NCBI GenBank assembly: GCA_016703535.1
Contig: JADJBV010000001.1
Location: forward strand, 4,764,001 to 4,828,000
Origin: Deltaproteobacteria bacterium
GTDB taxonomy: Bacteria; Myxococcota; Kuafuiibacteriia; Kuafuiibacteriales; Kuafuiibacteriaceae
Direction: 5' to 3'
Length of the DNA: 64,000 bases
The notes beneath the pieces were generated by a model that did no database searches, had not been told where the DNA came from, and saw nothing but the letters and a program-made list of their open reading frames with translations. Made by a program: the position numbers and the translations under genes. Each line of letters starts with the position of its first letter. Position 1 is the first letter of the stretch. This document shows, one piece after another, positions 15,157-23,857 of this stretch.

Positions 15157-18000
15157 ATGCGCGTGATGTTTCGGTCCCTGCTGCTCCTCTCCTTGGCGCT
15201 GACGGCGTGGGCCTGCTCCGATCCTCCGCCCCAAACCACGGCCTGTACCACCGACACCGAATGCCGGATCGGCGAACGTTGTACGATGGCCGGCCAGTGT
15301 GTGGTCGGCGCCGAGTGCGTCAACGACGAAGAGTGTGTCGCCCAGGACCCTCGGAAGTTGTGCGACCTGAACACCAGCCAGTGTGTGTTCCGCGAGGGCT
15401 TCGGCGACGACTGCGACGACACTCGCCCCTGCCCCTTCGGCCAATTCTGCACCGAACTTCTCGGTTTGTGCTTGGACTCGGCCAACGCCAAAGATTGTGT
15501 GCGGCGGAGCCAGTGCCCGACCGGGCAGATCTGCGACGCTGACGTCAACAAGTGCATCCCGGACCTGGGCTGTTATGGCGATCAGTTCTGCGAAGACGGC
15601 GAAGTCTGCGACCTGGTCAACCGGAGCTGCCGGGCCTTCACCGTCGAGTGCGACAGCTGCGCCTTGGGCGACGCCAATTGCCCCGGCGGCACCTTCTGCT
15701 TCGCCGAGTCCAAGGAGTGCCTGGCCGCGCCCCAAGACAAAAGGTGCAACGACGGCGAACAGTGTGATCCGCTCGGCCGTTGCGTCCAATGCACGCAACA
15801 AAACGAGTGTGGCCCCGGCTTGTATTGCAACGTCTCCCTCGGCCGCTGCGAGAGCAACGTGCAGTGCGTCGAAGACGTCAGCCAGTGCCCCCCGGGAGGC
15901 CAGGTCCAGTGTGTCACCTGCAACGAACCGGAGATCTGCGATCCCCGGACCCGCCGTTGTCAGTCTCCAGCCGTACCTTGCGACAACGACCTGGCCTGCG
16001 GGGCCGGTGAACGTTGCGACCGGAGCGTCGATCCCCCGGTCTGCGTGCGGCGTCAGCCCGATTGTTTGCCCGACCTGTTGGACGAACCCGCCAACGACAC
16101 CGTGGCCACCGCCCGGGTTTTGGACAGCAACCAAGGCCCCCTCTACGACAGCCTCAAGCTCTGCCAGGGCGATCAAGACTGGTACCGGATCGACGTAACC
16201 GCCGGGACCTACCTGACCATCGACGCGCGCTTTTTGCAGGCCGACGGCGACGTGGAGCTGCAACTCTACTTGCCAGACGGTCGGACTCTGCTCGACGAGT
16301 CACGCTCCACCACCGACAACGAACGGGTCGAGCTGGAGGTCGGCACCGACGTCTCCTTGTTGTTGCGGGTCTTCTTGGCGTTGCCCACCATCCGCGAGGT
16401 CCCCTACCGCTTGGTCGTGGCCCGAGATCCCGGGGCCCTCTGCCCAGATGACGGCAACGAACCCGATGATGGTCGCCCCCAGGCCCAGCCCCTGGCCCCC
16501 AGTGTCCCGTACGAAGGTCGGCTCTGCGCCGGAGATCCCGATTGGTTCGTGTTGCGGGCGGTGGCGCCGCTGACGAGGATCGAGGCTCAACTCGACTTCG
16601 TGGACAACCTGGGCGATCTGGATCTTGAGATCTATCGCTCCGGATCACCGGCCCCGATCTTGGTCGCCAATGGCCTCATCGACGGCGAACGCCTGAGCTA
16701 CGACGCCAGCTTCGGCGGCGACTATTTCCTGCGGATCGTCGGCAAAGGCGGCGACAGCAACGTCTACACCTTGCGGGCCACCTTGTTGCCCGGCGGCGCC
16801 AACGCCTGTCTGGATGACCGCTTCGAGCCCAACCAAGATCCGCTGACGGCGTCGGCCACCATCACCCCACCGGCCACGGAGTTGACCCTCTGCGCCGGGG
16901 ATCAGGACTGGTATCGGGTGTCGTTGCGGCCCGGCGAAGGCCTGACCGCCGAGATCGGCTTTTCACCCGACGCCGACCTGGACTTGGCGCTTTATCCCGG
17001 CGACGCGGCCGATCCCAACGTCACCCCTTTGCTCCGTTCGGCCAGCATCAACCCCCGGGAGTACTTGTCGGTGCGGGCCGGCGTGCCCAACGATTTTTTG
17101 GTGCGGGTCTACGGCCACACTGAAGAGGACATCTCGCCCTACACCATGGATCTCAAGGTGGTGCCGCCCCTGGTGTGTACGCCGGACGCCAACGACCAGC
17201 TCGGCTTGGGCAACACCCAGGCGGATCCGATCTTCGTGGGCCTCCCTCCAGTTTCGGTGGACAACATGAGCATCTGCCCGCCGGACTCGGACTGGTATCA
17301 GCTCTTCCTAGAGGGCGGCTTCGTCAACCTCTTGTCCCTCCACTACTTGGGGAACGACGGCCAACTGCACTTCGCCCTCTACGACCAGTTGGGCACCGAG
17401 GTCTTCAGCTCCGTGGGCCAACCCGACGACACCCAGCGGGTGGTGGCGATCAACGTGCCGGGCTTCGGCTTCGCCCTGCTGAACCTCCAGGTGTTTTCGT
17501 TGTTGGGAGGTCGAGGCAACTACGACCTCAACCTGGACCTGGTGCCGCTCTTCAGCTGCTTTCCCGATCTGGAGGAGCCCAACAACCTGCGGGAGCTGGC
17601 CAGCGCTGCGGTCAGCTCGACGGTGGGCCCGATGTTGGTCAAGGAGTTGACCCTCTGCGCCACCGAAGGAGGCCAACAAGCGCCTGGGGATGAAGACTGG
17701 TACGTGATCAACCCGCCGGTGGCCGGCGCCCGGATCGAAGCGGCCATCGAGTTCCGCCAAGGTGATCTTTCCCTCGAGCTCTTTTCGCCCAACGGTGGGC
17801 CCCGGGCCTGCGTCAACTTCGGCGACAACCGCTGTTATTCGGACGGCTTCGATCTCACCGAACGGGTGACCTTCACCGCCACCGTGGCCCAGCCCTATTA
17901 TCTGCGGGTGGGGAGCGTCTACGCGTCGCCGAACGTGCCGGTCCGTCCCGCTGACGCCGACACCGACTATCAGCTGCAGGTCGACTTCGTGCTCCCCTGA
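15157..18000 (+). CDS. Cys-rich lipoprotein with about five PPC domains
   Basis: The signal peptide ends in the lipobox LTAWAC (residue 20). Residues about 28-300 form a Cys-rich array with spacing like CTTDTECRIGERC and CPTGQICDADVNKC, resembling EB/Dickkopf-like modules of myxobacterial surface proteins. The remainder is about five bacterial pre-peptidase C-terminal (PPC) domains, each marked by D-x-DWY(R/V) and a later LELY/LALY strand (for example near 16170, 16530, 16900, 17285 and 17690). PPC domains usually accompany secreted enzymes; here no enzyme domain is present. The gene is coupled to the next one by a TGATG overlap. Confidence 0.7.
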   Translation: MRVMFRSLLLLSLALTAWACSDPPPQTTACTTDTECRIGERCTMAGQCVVGAECVNDEECVAQDPRKLCDLNTSQCVFREGFGDDCDDTRPCPFGQFCTELLGLCLDSANAKDCVRRSQCPTGQICDADVNKCIPDLGCYGDQFCEDGEVCDLVNRSCRAFTVECDSCALGDANCPGGTFCFAESKECLAAPQDKRCNDGEQCDPLGRCVQCTQQNECGPGLYCNVSLGRCESNVQCVEDVSQCPPGGQVQCVTCNEPEICDPRTRRCQSPAVPCDNDLACGAGERCDRSVDPPVCVRRQPDCLPDLLDEPANDTVATARVLDSNQGPLYDSLKLCQGDQDWYRIDVTAGTYLTIDARFLQADGDVELQLYLPDGRTLLDESRSTTDNERVELEVGTDVSLLLRVFLALPTIREVPYRLVVARDPGALCPDDGNEPDDGRPQAQPLAPSVPYEGRLCAGDPDWFVLRAVAPLTRIEAQLDFVDNLGDLDLEIYRSGSPAPILVANGLIDGERLSYDASFGGDYFLRIVGKGGDSNVYTLRATLLPGGANACLDDRFEPNQDPLTASATITPPATELTLCAGDQDWYRVSLRPGEGLTAEIGFSPDADLDLALYPGDAADPNVTPLLRSASINPREYLSVRAGVPNDFLVRVYGHTEEDISPYTMDLKVVPPLVCTPDANDQLGLGNTQADPIFVGLPPVSVDNMSICPPDSDWYQLFLEGGFVNLLSLHYLGNDGQLHFALYDQLGTEVFSSVGQPDDTQRVVAINVPGFGFALLNLQVFSLLGGRGNYDLNLDLVPLFSCFPDLEEPNNLRELASAAVSSTVGPMLVKELTLCATEGGQQAPGDEDWYVINPPVAGARIEAAIEFRQGDLSLELFSPNGGPRACVNFGDNRCYSDGFDLTERVTFTATVAQPYYLRVGSVYASPNVPVRPADADTDYQLQVDFVLP

Positions 18001-19130
18001 TGTGGTCCTTGGCCTTCATGCTCTTGGTGGCGGCCCCCAAGGTGGAGACGGCCACCACCGCCACCACCACTTGGTCTCGGCCGGTCCCGATGGTCGCGTT
18101 TTTTCCGACCGAAGCGCTGGAGCGAAGTTTGGGTGAAGCCACCCCCATCGCCAAAGAGCGGATCGTCGCCTTCGCCCAAGAGTTGGCGGACGCGGCGATC
18201 GCGACCTATCAATGGCGACGGTGGGAGGTGGCCCCGGGAGTGGCGGTGGCCCGGGCCTTGGCCGAACAAGGTGAAGACTGCAACCGACCTCGTTGCCGCG
18301 GTCAGGTGGCCTACGGGCTCGGCGCCAGCGAGTGGATCGAGTCGACCTTGGAGGAGCTGGCGGATCCGGATCCGGCCCGAAATCTGAAGCGTGGCGGAAG
18401 ATGCCGAGTGGTGGGACGCCGTTACCAACTGCCCGCCAACCGCGTGATCGCGGAGCTGAGCCGGGACGTCGAGCCCTGCACCTCGGACAACCTCTTGGCG
18501 GCGGCCATCGACCTCGGTCAAGACCTGGCCGAAGGCCCCCGGGCCCCGGTGCGGGTGAGCCTGAACCTGACGCCGCTCGAGGTGCCGAGTTTGGATATCC
18601 CGGACATCGTGTCGCTGCGTCGCATCAAGACCGCAACCGCCGCCCGCACCCGGAGCGGCTTCGAGATCGATCGGGCGCTCCAGATCTACAAGGCCCAACA
18701 CGTGTTCACCTTCCGCGCCGAAGGCCAACGTTGGGTCGCCCGCAACGGCCAACTCTTGACCGAGTGTGACCTGCGCCTGGTGGCCAGCGAACCGATGGCC
18801 GATGAGATCCGGGAGCATTGTTTCGGCAACGACTGGGAGTGGGCTTGGTTGGGTGCCCCCGCGGGGGGGCTGGTCGCCCTCGGCAGCTACAGCGGCTTTC
18901 AGGATGGTGACCTGATGGGCGTGGTGGGCTTCACCATCGGGATGGGCACCGCGATCACCTCGGCGGTCCTGGCGGTGTTGATGAACCAAGACGCACGACA
19001 GCCCAACGAACACGTGTATTTCTCATCGTGGCGAGAGCTGGAGGCGATCGTGGAGAAGGCCAACCGGGATCTCCGCCAGTCCTTGGAGCTGACCGAAGCC
19101 GAGGTCGAGCTGGCGGGCTTGCGCAGATGA
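18000..19130 (+). CDS. Exported membrane protein of unknown function, end of lipoprotein operon
   Basis: The start ATG overlaps the preceding stop (TGATG), so translation is coupled. A short N-terminal signal or anchor (MWSLAFMLLVAAP) is followed by about 260 mostly periplasmic residues. Four cysteines lie in CNRPRC, CRVVG and PCTSD contexts. Two hydrophobic segments near residues 282-325 (WLGAPAGGLVALGSYSG and GVVGFTIGMGTAITSAVLAVL) probably span the membrane, with a charged helical tail. The family is not recognised. Position suggests it works with the two lipoproteins upstream. The gene converges on 19134 with a 3-base gap. Confidence 0.55.
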   Translation: MWSLAFMLLVAAPKVETATTATTTWSRPVPMVAFFPTEALERSLGEATPIAKERIVAFAQELADAAIATYQWRRWEVAPGVAVARALAEQGEDCNRPRCRGQVAYGLGASEWIESTLEELADPDPARNLKRGGRCRVVGRRYQLPANRVIAELSRDVEPCTSDNLLAAAIDLGQDLAEGPRAPVRVSLNLTPLEVPSLDIPDIVSLRRIKTATAARTRSGFEIDRALQIYKAQHVFTFRAEGQRWVARNGQLLTECDLRLVASEPMADEIREHCFGNDWEWAWLGAPAGGLVALGSYSGFQDGDLMGVVGFTIGMGTAITSAVLAVLMNQDARQPNEHVYFSSWRELEAIVEKANRDLRQSLELTEAEVELAGLRR

Positions 19131-19133
19131 AGC

Positions 19134-19844
19134 TCAGGCCCGGCCGAACCACTGGGCCAGGCGCAAGAGCTCCCGAAACGGCGGCGTCGAACCCCAGGCC
19201 AACCTCCAAGATCCGGCCCGGGTGAGCCGCAGCCGCTCGCCATCGATCTCGTAGAGCCCGCGTTGTTGGTAGGCCGCGAGCAATCGATCCCGGGCCTGGG
19301 CCAAGGCCTGCTCCATGGGTTCGATCGGGCCCGCCGCCGCCAAGGGACCGGCCCGCCCCAAACGCCGTTGGTGGACAGCCCACAAGGCCTCGGGCGTCGT
19401 CGCCCCGGGCCAGTGCTCCACATCAAAACCCGACACCGCCGGCATGGGCCGAGGGGAAGGGAGGTTGCGGGTGATCAACCGTTCCCCACTTTCGAGCCCA
19501 CTCTCAAAGCCCAACGAGAAGGTGCCCCGCTCCGGTGATCGACGGGTGAAGGCCAACACAGCCACCGTCGGCGCCTCGGGGAGTCGCCAACCGATCAGCG
19601 TGGGCGCCCCCGGCAAGTTTTGGCCGTGGGCCTGACCCCAAGGCACAAAACCCAGGGTCTGCAGTTGTTGCCCAACCTCGTCCCGGCGGGTCTTCAGCTC
19701 CGGCGGAAAGTTGGCCTCAGGGATCGGCACCAGCCGGGCCTGGGCGGTTTCGGTCGCCTTGGCCCGCAAGAGGCGCGGACCAAAAAACAGCGGTGGGCCC
19801 AACAGCACCAACCCCACGAGGGTGATCAGGACAAGCGGGATCAC
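19134..19844 (-). CDS. N-terminally anchored protein, last gene of the kinase/cupredoxin operon
   Basis: A hydrophobic N-terminus (IPLVLITLVGLVLLGPPLFFG, about residues 2-22) anchors or exports a soluble 210-residue domain. The sequence holds no recognisable catalytic motif and has no Cys. The gene starts 6 bases after the cupredoxin gene and is the distal member of a minus-strand run that begins with a Ser/Thr kinase. The start codon is GTG at 19844. Function unknown; it may serve the same envelope process as the cupredoxin and the outer-membrane barrel. Confidence 0.55.
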   Translation of the reverse strand: MIPLVLITLVGLVLLGPPLFFGPRLLRAKATETAQARLVPIPEANFPPELKTRRDEVGQQLQTLGFVPWGQAHGQNLPGAPTLIGWRLPEAPTVAVLAFTRRSPERGTFSLGFESGLESGERLITRNLPSPRPMPAVSGFDVEHWPGATTPEALWAVHQRRLGRAGPLAAAGPIEPMEQALAQARDRLLAAYQQRGLYEIDGERLRLTRAGSWRLAWGSTPPFRELLRLAQWFGRA

Positions 19845-19850
19845 CGCCGC

Positions 19851-20708
19851 TCACTTGTAGGAACCGTAAGGTTGTCCATTCTTGTTCGTGTGCCCGCTCG
19901 GGGCGGCGCTCAAGGAGAACTCGAGCTTCTGCTCCTTGCCCCCCGTCACGTTCACCGACTGCACCGAAGGTTGGTGCCCCGGGCTCCAGGCGACGATGCG
20001 GCGGGGACCTCTGGGGACGTCGGCCAAGGTGTAGCGGCCGTCTTTGCCGACCTGGGTCCAAAGAGGGCTGGGCACCACCAACACGCTGGCGCTCATCTCC
20101 GAGTGCATGTCGCAGTAGATGTCGACCACCCCAGGTTTGGTCATGGTGTAACTTTTGGTCTCTTCTCCGGCCCGGTAGATGCCAAGGTCGAAGCTGCTGC
20201 CCGGCGTCGAAGAGAAGACGTTGTGGAAGATCGAGTCCTGATTGGGGAAGTCGATGCGGGTCCCGACCTGGACCACGGCCCACCGAGGCGCAAACTGCCG
20301 CTTCACCTGGGCGATCTCGATCGTCTTTCCCCGGGCCATCTTCTGGGGGACGTTCTCCACGTAGACGTAGGCGACCTCCGACTTGCCTGAAAGTTTGACC
20401 GTGCCCGTAAGTTTGCCGGTGGCGGCTTCGTTGTCGTTCGCCTCCCGAGGGTCGGCGGGGGGCGGCGGCGGATCACGCGGGGCTGCGCCCACCGGGGGCC
20501 GAGGGCTCAAGGGCGCACCCTTCAGCTCCTCCAAGGCGCCCAAGATATCGAGGCGAAGGGCGTAGAGCTCTCGCCGCAGATCGGAGACCTCCCGCCGCAG
20601 ATCCGAGACCTCCCGGCGCAGCTCGGTGAGCTCCAGATCCCCCGCCCAAGCGACAGGGCTGAGGAGCAGACCGCTCAGACACACACCAATCCAAGGCAGT
20701 CGTCGCAT
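19851..20708 (-). CDS. Periplasmic amicyanin-like cupredoxin with N-terminal coiled coil
   Basis: A Sec signal peptide (cleavage near VAWA-GD) is followed by a heptad-repeat coiled coil (LRREVSDLRREVSDLRREL, about 30-62) and a Pro-rich linker. A cupredoxin fold spans roughly 98-215. Copper ligands are visible as His162 (IFHNVFS) and Cys199-x2-His202-x2-Met205 (YCDMHSEM), the C-x2-H-x2-M spacing of amicyanin. The remaining ~70 residues (KDGRYTLADVPRGPRRI) resemble a carboxypeptidase-regulatory beta domain. It probably carries electrons or copper in the periplasm. It follows the outer-membrane barrel gene by 10 bases. Electron partner unknown; cytochrome genes lie nearby. Confidence 0.8.
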   Translation of the reverse strand: MRRLPWIGVCLSGLLLSPVAWAGDLELTELRREVSDLRREVSDLRRELYALRLDILGALEELKGAPLSPRPPVGAAPRDPPPPPADPREANDNEAATGKLTGTVKLSGKSEVAYVYVENVPQKMARGKTIEIAQVKRQFAPRWAVVQVGTRIDFPNQDSIFHNVFSSTPGSSFDLGIYRAGEETKSYTMTKPGVVDIYCDMHSEMSASVLVVPSPLWTQVGKDGRYTLADVPRGPRRIVAWSPGHQPSVQSVNVTGGKEQKLEFSLSAAPSGHTNKNGQPYGSYK

Positions 20709-20718
20709 CGGCAGGTCC

Positions 20719-22107
20719 TCAGTAGCTCATCACCAAAGAGCTGGTAAAGATGTCGTTGTCGAAGGCCGGCAGCTCTCGGTACTCGAAGTTGCGCAGGTAT
20801 TCGGCCTTTACCGTCAGGTGCCGGTTGATCGAGGCCCGGAGCCCACCCGTCACCCGCCACGTTTTGGTGAGGTAGGCCCGGCTGTCCCCGAGGGTCACCC
20901 ACGCATTCCGGAAGTCGGCCCGGGCCATCACGCCAAAGATCGGCGTCAACATCAGCTCGAGCTCGGCGTAACCGGCGGCCACCAGATCCAGCGAATAGGC
21001 GCGATCGGCGGCCCGCCCGGGTGAACCTCCGGTCAAGAACTGCCCGCGGAGGGCCAGGTCCACGCCCTGGTACTCGAAGTCGAAGCCGACCAGGTGAAAG
21101 AGCCCTTCGCTGTCCAAGGCTCGATCTTGAGCGCCGACCAAAACGTCACCCGCCAACTCCAAACCCCCGGCGAAAAACTCGGGGAACAACTGTTCCAGCG
21201 GGATCCGGAGGGCCAAGCGGGCGCTGCCGGTCTTGCCGTCGTTGGAGTCGAGCTCTTCGGCGAAGTGGAACTGCTCTTGGGTGGCGCTTTGGTTGGTGAC
21301 CGCGGCGGCCAAGATCACCCAACCGTCCAGGAGTTTGGTGCGGGCCTTGAGACCCAGTTGGGGCCCGATGGTGTAGCGGGCCAACAAGGAAGGGGTGATG
21401 CCGAAGCGGGTGTTGGACTTGCGGCGTTTGTATTCGACGCCGATCACCGGCTCGACCTTGCCGACAAAAAAGGAGGTGGGGAGCTCTTCGGAGACGATCA
21501 CCTCGAGCTGGGCCAGGTCGAGTTCGATGAAGTCGCCGAGCGAAAACTCGACACCGGTCCTTGGCACCACGTTGACGCCCAAGGTGGCCCGGGCCCGGGT
21601 GCCCAGGCCGGCGTCCAAGACCAGGTTGGCCTCGTTGAGCACGAAGCCCATGGCGCCCCGGGAGTTGATGCTGTCGAAGCGATCGATCCCCGGCTCAGGC
21701 CCCAGGTCGGCCGCTTCCCCGCGGCTGTTGACGGTGGTCCCCAAGATGTCGCCCAAAAACACCCAAGCGAAGCGCCCGGCGTCGTCGGGCCGCACCCGGG
21801 CCAAGGTCCGATCGCCGAAGTCCTGCACGATGCCGGCCCCATCCCCGAAGGGGACAAAAAAGCCGAAGTCCAGGTAGCCGGAGAAGGTGATCGGGCTGGG
21901 GGCCGGGCGGGTCACCTCGGCCTGGGCCAACTCGGCTTCGACCCGGGCCAGCCGGTCATCGACGCTTTCATACTCAGGGGCTTGGTCCGGCAGCGAAGGC
22001 GCCGAGGGCTCCTCCTCTTCCTCCTCATCGGGGAGCGTCGGGGCCTGGGCCCAAAGTAAGGTGGGCCAGACCCAACAGAGGAGGCCCACACCAAGCCGCA
22101 CCGGCAC
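20719..22107 (-). CDS. Outer-membrane beta-barrel protein (porin-like)
   Basis: A signal peptide (MPVRLGVGLLCWVWPTLLWA) precedes a Glu-run and a short coiled coil (residues about 45-65, SVDDRLARVEAELAQAE). About 390 residues of amphipathic beta strands follow, ending in SSLVMSY. The terminal aromatic residue is typical of BAM-inserted barrels. The pattern recalls phosphate-selective porin-type or putative OM channel families with an N-terminal periplasmic coiled coil. It lies between the kinase-derived gene (15-base gap) and the cupredoxin gene (10-base gap). Both barrel and cupredoxin carry N-terminal coiled coils, which could let them associate in the periplasm; that is inference. Confidence 0.7.
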   Translation of the reverse strand: MPVRLGVGLLCWVWPTLLWAQAPTLPDEEEEEEPSAPSLPDQAPEYESVDDRLARVEAELAQAEVTRPAPSPITFSGYLDFGFFVPFGDGAGIVQDFGDRTLARVRPDDAGRFAWVFLGDILGTTVNSRGEAADLGPEPGIDRFDSINSRGAMGFVLNEANLVLDAGLGTRARATLGVNVVPRTGVEFSLGDFIELDLAQLEVIVSEELPTSFFVGKVEPVIGVEYKRRKSNTRFGITPSLLARYTIGPQLGLKARTKLLDGWVILAAAVTNQSATQEQFHFAEELDSNDGKTGSARLALRIPLEQLFPEFFAGGLELAGDVLVGAQDRALDSEGLFHLVGFDFEYQGVDLALRGQFLTGGSPGRAADRAYSLDLVAAGYAELELMLTPIFGVMARADFRNAWVTLGDSRAYLTKTWRVTGGLRASINRHLTVKAEYLRNFEYRELPAFDNDIFTSSLVMSY

Positions 22108-22122
22108 GGGCGGAAGTTCGCA

Positions 22123-22884
22123 TCATCGGCCGGGCGGAGCAACCGGGGCCAAGAGCCGACGCTGAAAAGCCAAGATGGCCTTGGCGGCTTCCTCCAGCCG
22201 GGCCGGTTCGCCGGCGTGGACCTCACGATAGAGGGCCAGGTAGTCGGTCTTCAGCCGCTCGAAGGTGGCCTCATCGACCCGAGATCGGGCGGCGGCGACC
22301 TGGGGATCGAGCCGATCCAACTTTTCGTTCAAGACCTCGGCGGAGATCGGCATGGTCGCGGCCAACTTGCTGAGGGTCTGGTAGGCGCTGCGCGCCGAGG
22401 CTTCGTCGTTTTTCTGTCGAGCGTCTTGGATTTGGCTCCAGACCCCCCGGGCCTCGGGGACCAAGGCCAAGTCCTCCAGGGCCAGGCCCCGGGCCTCGAC
22501 CGCCTGGCGCAGGCCCGCCTCGAGCTGGGGCAAAGACGGGGGCGCGTCCACCTGGACCGAAGGGGCTTCGAGGCTCGGCGCCGCCCCAATCACCGCCAGG
22601 CCTCCTCCGATCAACACCAAGGCGGCGCCGATGGCCCACATGGCCCACCGCGACTCGGCCTTTTGGAGGGTCCCTTCACCGGTGAAGGCGCCGGTCGCGG
22701 TTTCGGGGGGCGACAACAACGCGGGGGCGGGGGTCGCCGAAGGGGCCGGGACCGACGGCGTCGATCCCGAGGGAACCGGGGGCGCCAACAGGTCGGCGGT
22801 GATCCCGGGGGCCTTCAGCACGATCTCGGCCGAAGAGACCCCACCCCGCAGCTCGACCTCGATCCGCTTGGCGGCCTCGGCCAC
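22123..22884 (-). CDS. Membrane and sensor half of interrupted Ser/Thr kinase
   Basis: This frame continues the kinase reading frame directly. After the TAA at 22921-22923, codons for KDPARRPPNATA follow in phase and run into the GTG at 22884. That segment is the usual end of a protein-kinase domain (subdomain XI, with the conserved Arg). The rest has a Pro/Ser-rich linker, one membrane span (MWAIGAALVLIGGGLAVIG, about 83-101) and a helical periplasmic domain of about 150 residues. I read it as the C-terminal half of a 549-codon receptor kinase. Alone it could start at the GTG, but no strong ribosome site is seen. It may be a pseudogene fragment, or be made by readthrough. Confidence 0.6.
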   Translation of the reverse strand: MAEAAKRIEVELRGGVSSAEIVLKAPGITADLLAPPVPSGSTPSVPAPSATPAPALLSPPETATGAFTGEGTLQKAESRWAMWAIGAALVLIGGGLAVIGAAPSLEAPSVQVDAPPSLPQLEAGLRQAVEARGLALEDLALVPEARGVWSQIQDARQKNDEASARSAYQTLSKLAATMPISAEVLNEKLDRLDPQVAAARSRVDEATFERLKTDYLALYREVHAGEPARLEEAAKAILAFQRRLLAPVAPPGR

Positions 22885-22920
22885 TGCGGTCGCGTTGGGC
22901 GGGCGACGGGCCGGATCTTT

Positions 22921-23772
22921 TTAAAGCAGCGATAAGGTCAACTCGTGGAGCGCCGCCGGCGCTTCGAAGGTGGGCGGCGGCTCATGCCGATGTTTGTGGA
23001 AGAGCTCGGGGGCCGTGCCGGTGAAGGGCTTCCGGCCGGCCAACATCTCGTAGAGCACAACGCCCACCGCGTAGAGATCCGAGGCTGGGGTGACCTCTTT
23101 GCCTTCGGTCTGTTCGGGGGCCATGTAGGAGGGGGTCCCGACCACCGTGCCGACTTGGGTCAACTTGTCCGAGTCCTCGATCTCCGGGAGCCGCACGATC
23201 CCAAAATCGAGGAGCTTGGCCAGGTCCCGGCCGGCCTGCCGTTCGATGGCGACGTTGCCCGGCTTCACGTCCCGGTGCACGAAGCCCATCTCGTGGGCCG
23301 CCGAAAGTCCGGTGGCGATCTGGGCCGCGACCCGGGCCGCCCGCTCGGGGCTGATCGGCTTCTCCTTGGCGATCACCCGATCGAGGGTGGTGCCTTGGCA
23401 AAACTCCATCACCAGGTAGGCCAGGCCTTGATCGATGCCGAAGTCGAGGACCGAAACCACGTGCGGGTTCCGGATGCGGCTGACCACCTGGGCCTCCCGC
23501 CGAAAACGCTGGACGTAGTGGGCGTCGGAGCCCAGCTGGCCGTGCAACACCTTGAGGGCGACCGGGGACCGGAGTTCGGCGTGGAGAGCCTTGTAGACCG
23601 AAGCGCTGGCGCCACGGCCCAGCAGCGACTGGACCTCGTAGCGGTCCACCTTTTGACCCAACAACGGGTCACCTTCCAGCTCGACCAGCTCTTGCCCGTC
23701 GATGCCGCAGAACTTGGCGCCAGGACCGTAGACGGACCGGCAGCGCCGACAGACGCGCATGACCTTCACCAT
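22921..23772 (-). CDS. Ser/Thr protein kinase, cut short by in-frame stop
   Basis: An N-terminal zinc-ribbon-like segment (CRRC plus FC, residues 8-22) precedes a Pkn-type kinase domain: Gly loop LGRGASASVY, Lys74, catalytic HRDVKPGN (Asp168), LDFG (189-191) and the GTPSYMAPEQ activation segment. The frame ends at residue 283 (HELTLSLL-stop), just before the last kinase helix. The missing KDPARRPP motif is encoded immediately after the stop in the same frame. A single substitution, such as CAA to TAA, explains this. The product may be unstable or inactive unless the stop is read through. It is the first gene of the 19.1-23.8 kb operon. An alternative ATG lies at 23760. Confidence 0.85.
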   Translation of the reverse strand: MVKVMRVCRRCRSVYGPGAKFCGIDGQELVELEGDPLLGQKVDRYEVQSLLGRGASASVYKALHAELRSPVALKVLHGQLGSDAHYVQRFRREAQVVSRIRNPHVVSVLDFGIDQGLAYLVMEFCQGTTLDRVIAKEKPISPERAARVAAQIATGLSAAHEMGFVHRDVKPGNVAIERQAGRDLAKLLDFGIVRLPEIEDSDKLTQVGTVVGTPSYMAPEQTEGKEVTPASDLYAVGVVLYEMLAGRKPFTGTAPELFHKHRHEPPPTFEAPAALHELTLSLL

Positions 23773-23790
23773 AACCGGTCGCGACAGGCG

Positions 23791-23819
23791 CCGCCACGTC
23801 TTCGGCAGGGACGTGGCGG
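23791..23819 (+). terminator. Perfect 10-bp hairpin with T-rich tail upstream of cytochrome gene
   Basis: CCGCCACGTC (23791-23800) and GACGTGGCGG (23810-23819) are exact inverted repeats around a 9-base loop. They are followed on the plus strand by GCTTTTCTT. The shape fits an intrinsic terminator or attenuator, yet no plus-strand gene lies upstream. It could act in the leader of the cytochrome gene at 23858 or be a protein-binding site between the two divergent genes. Confidence 0.45.
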
Positions 23820-23857
23820 GCTTTTCTTGGGCCCCGGTCCATGCCAGGAGTCCGACG

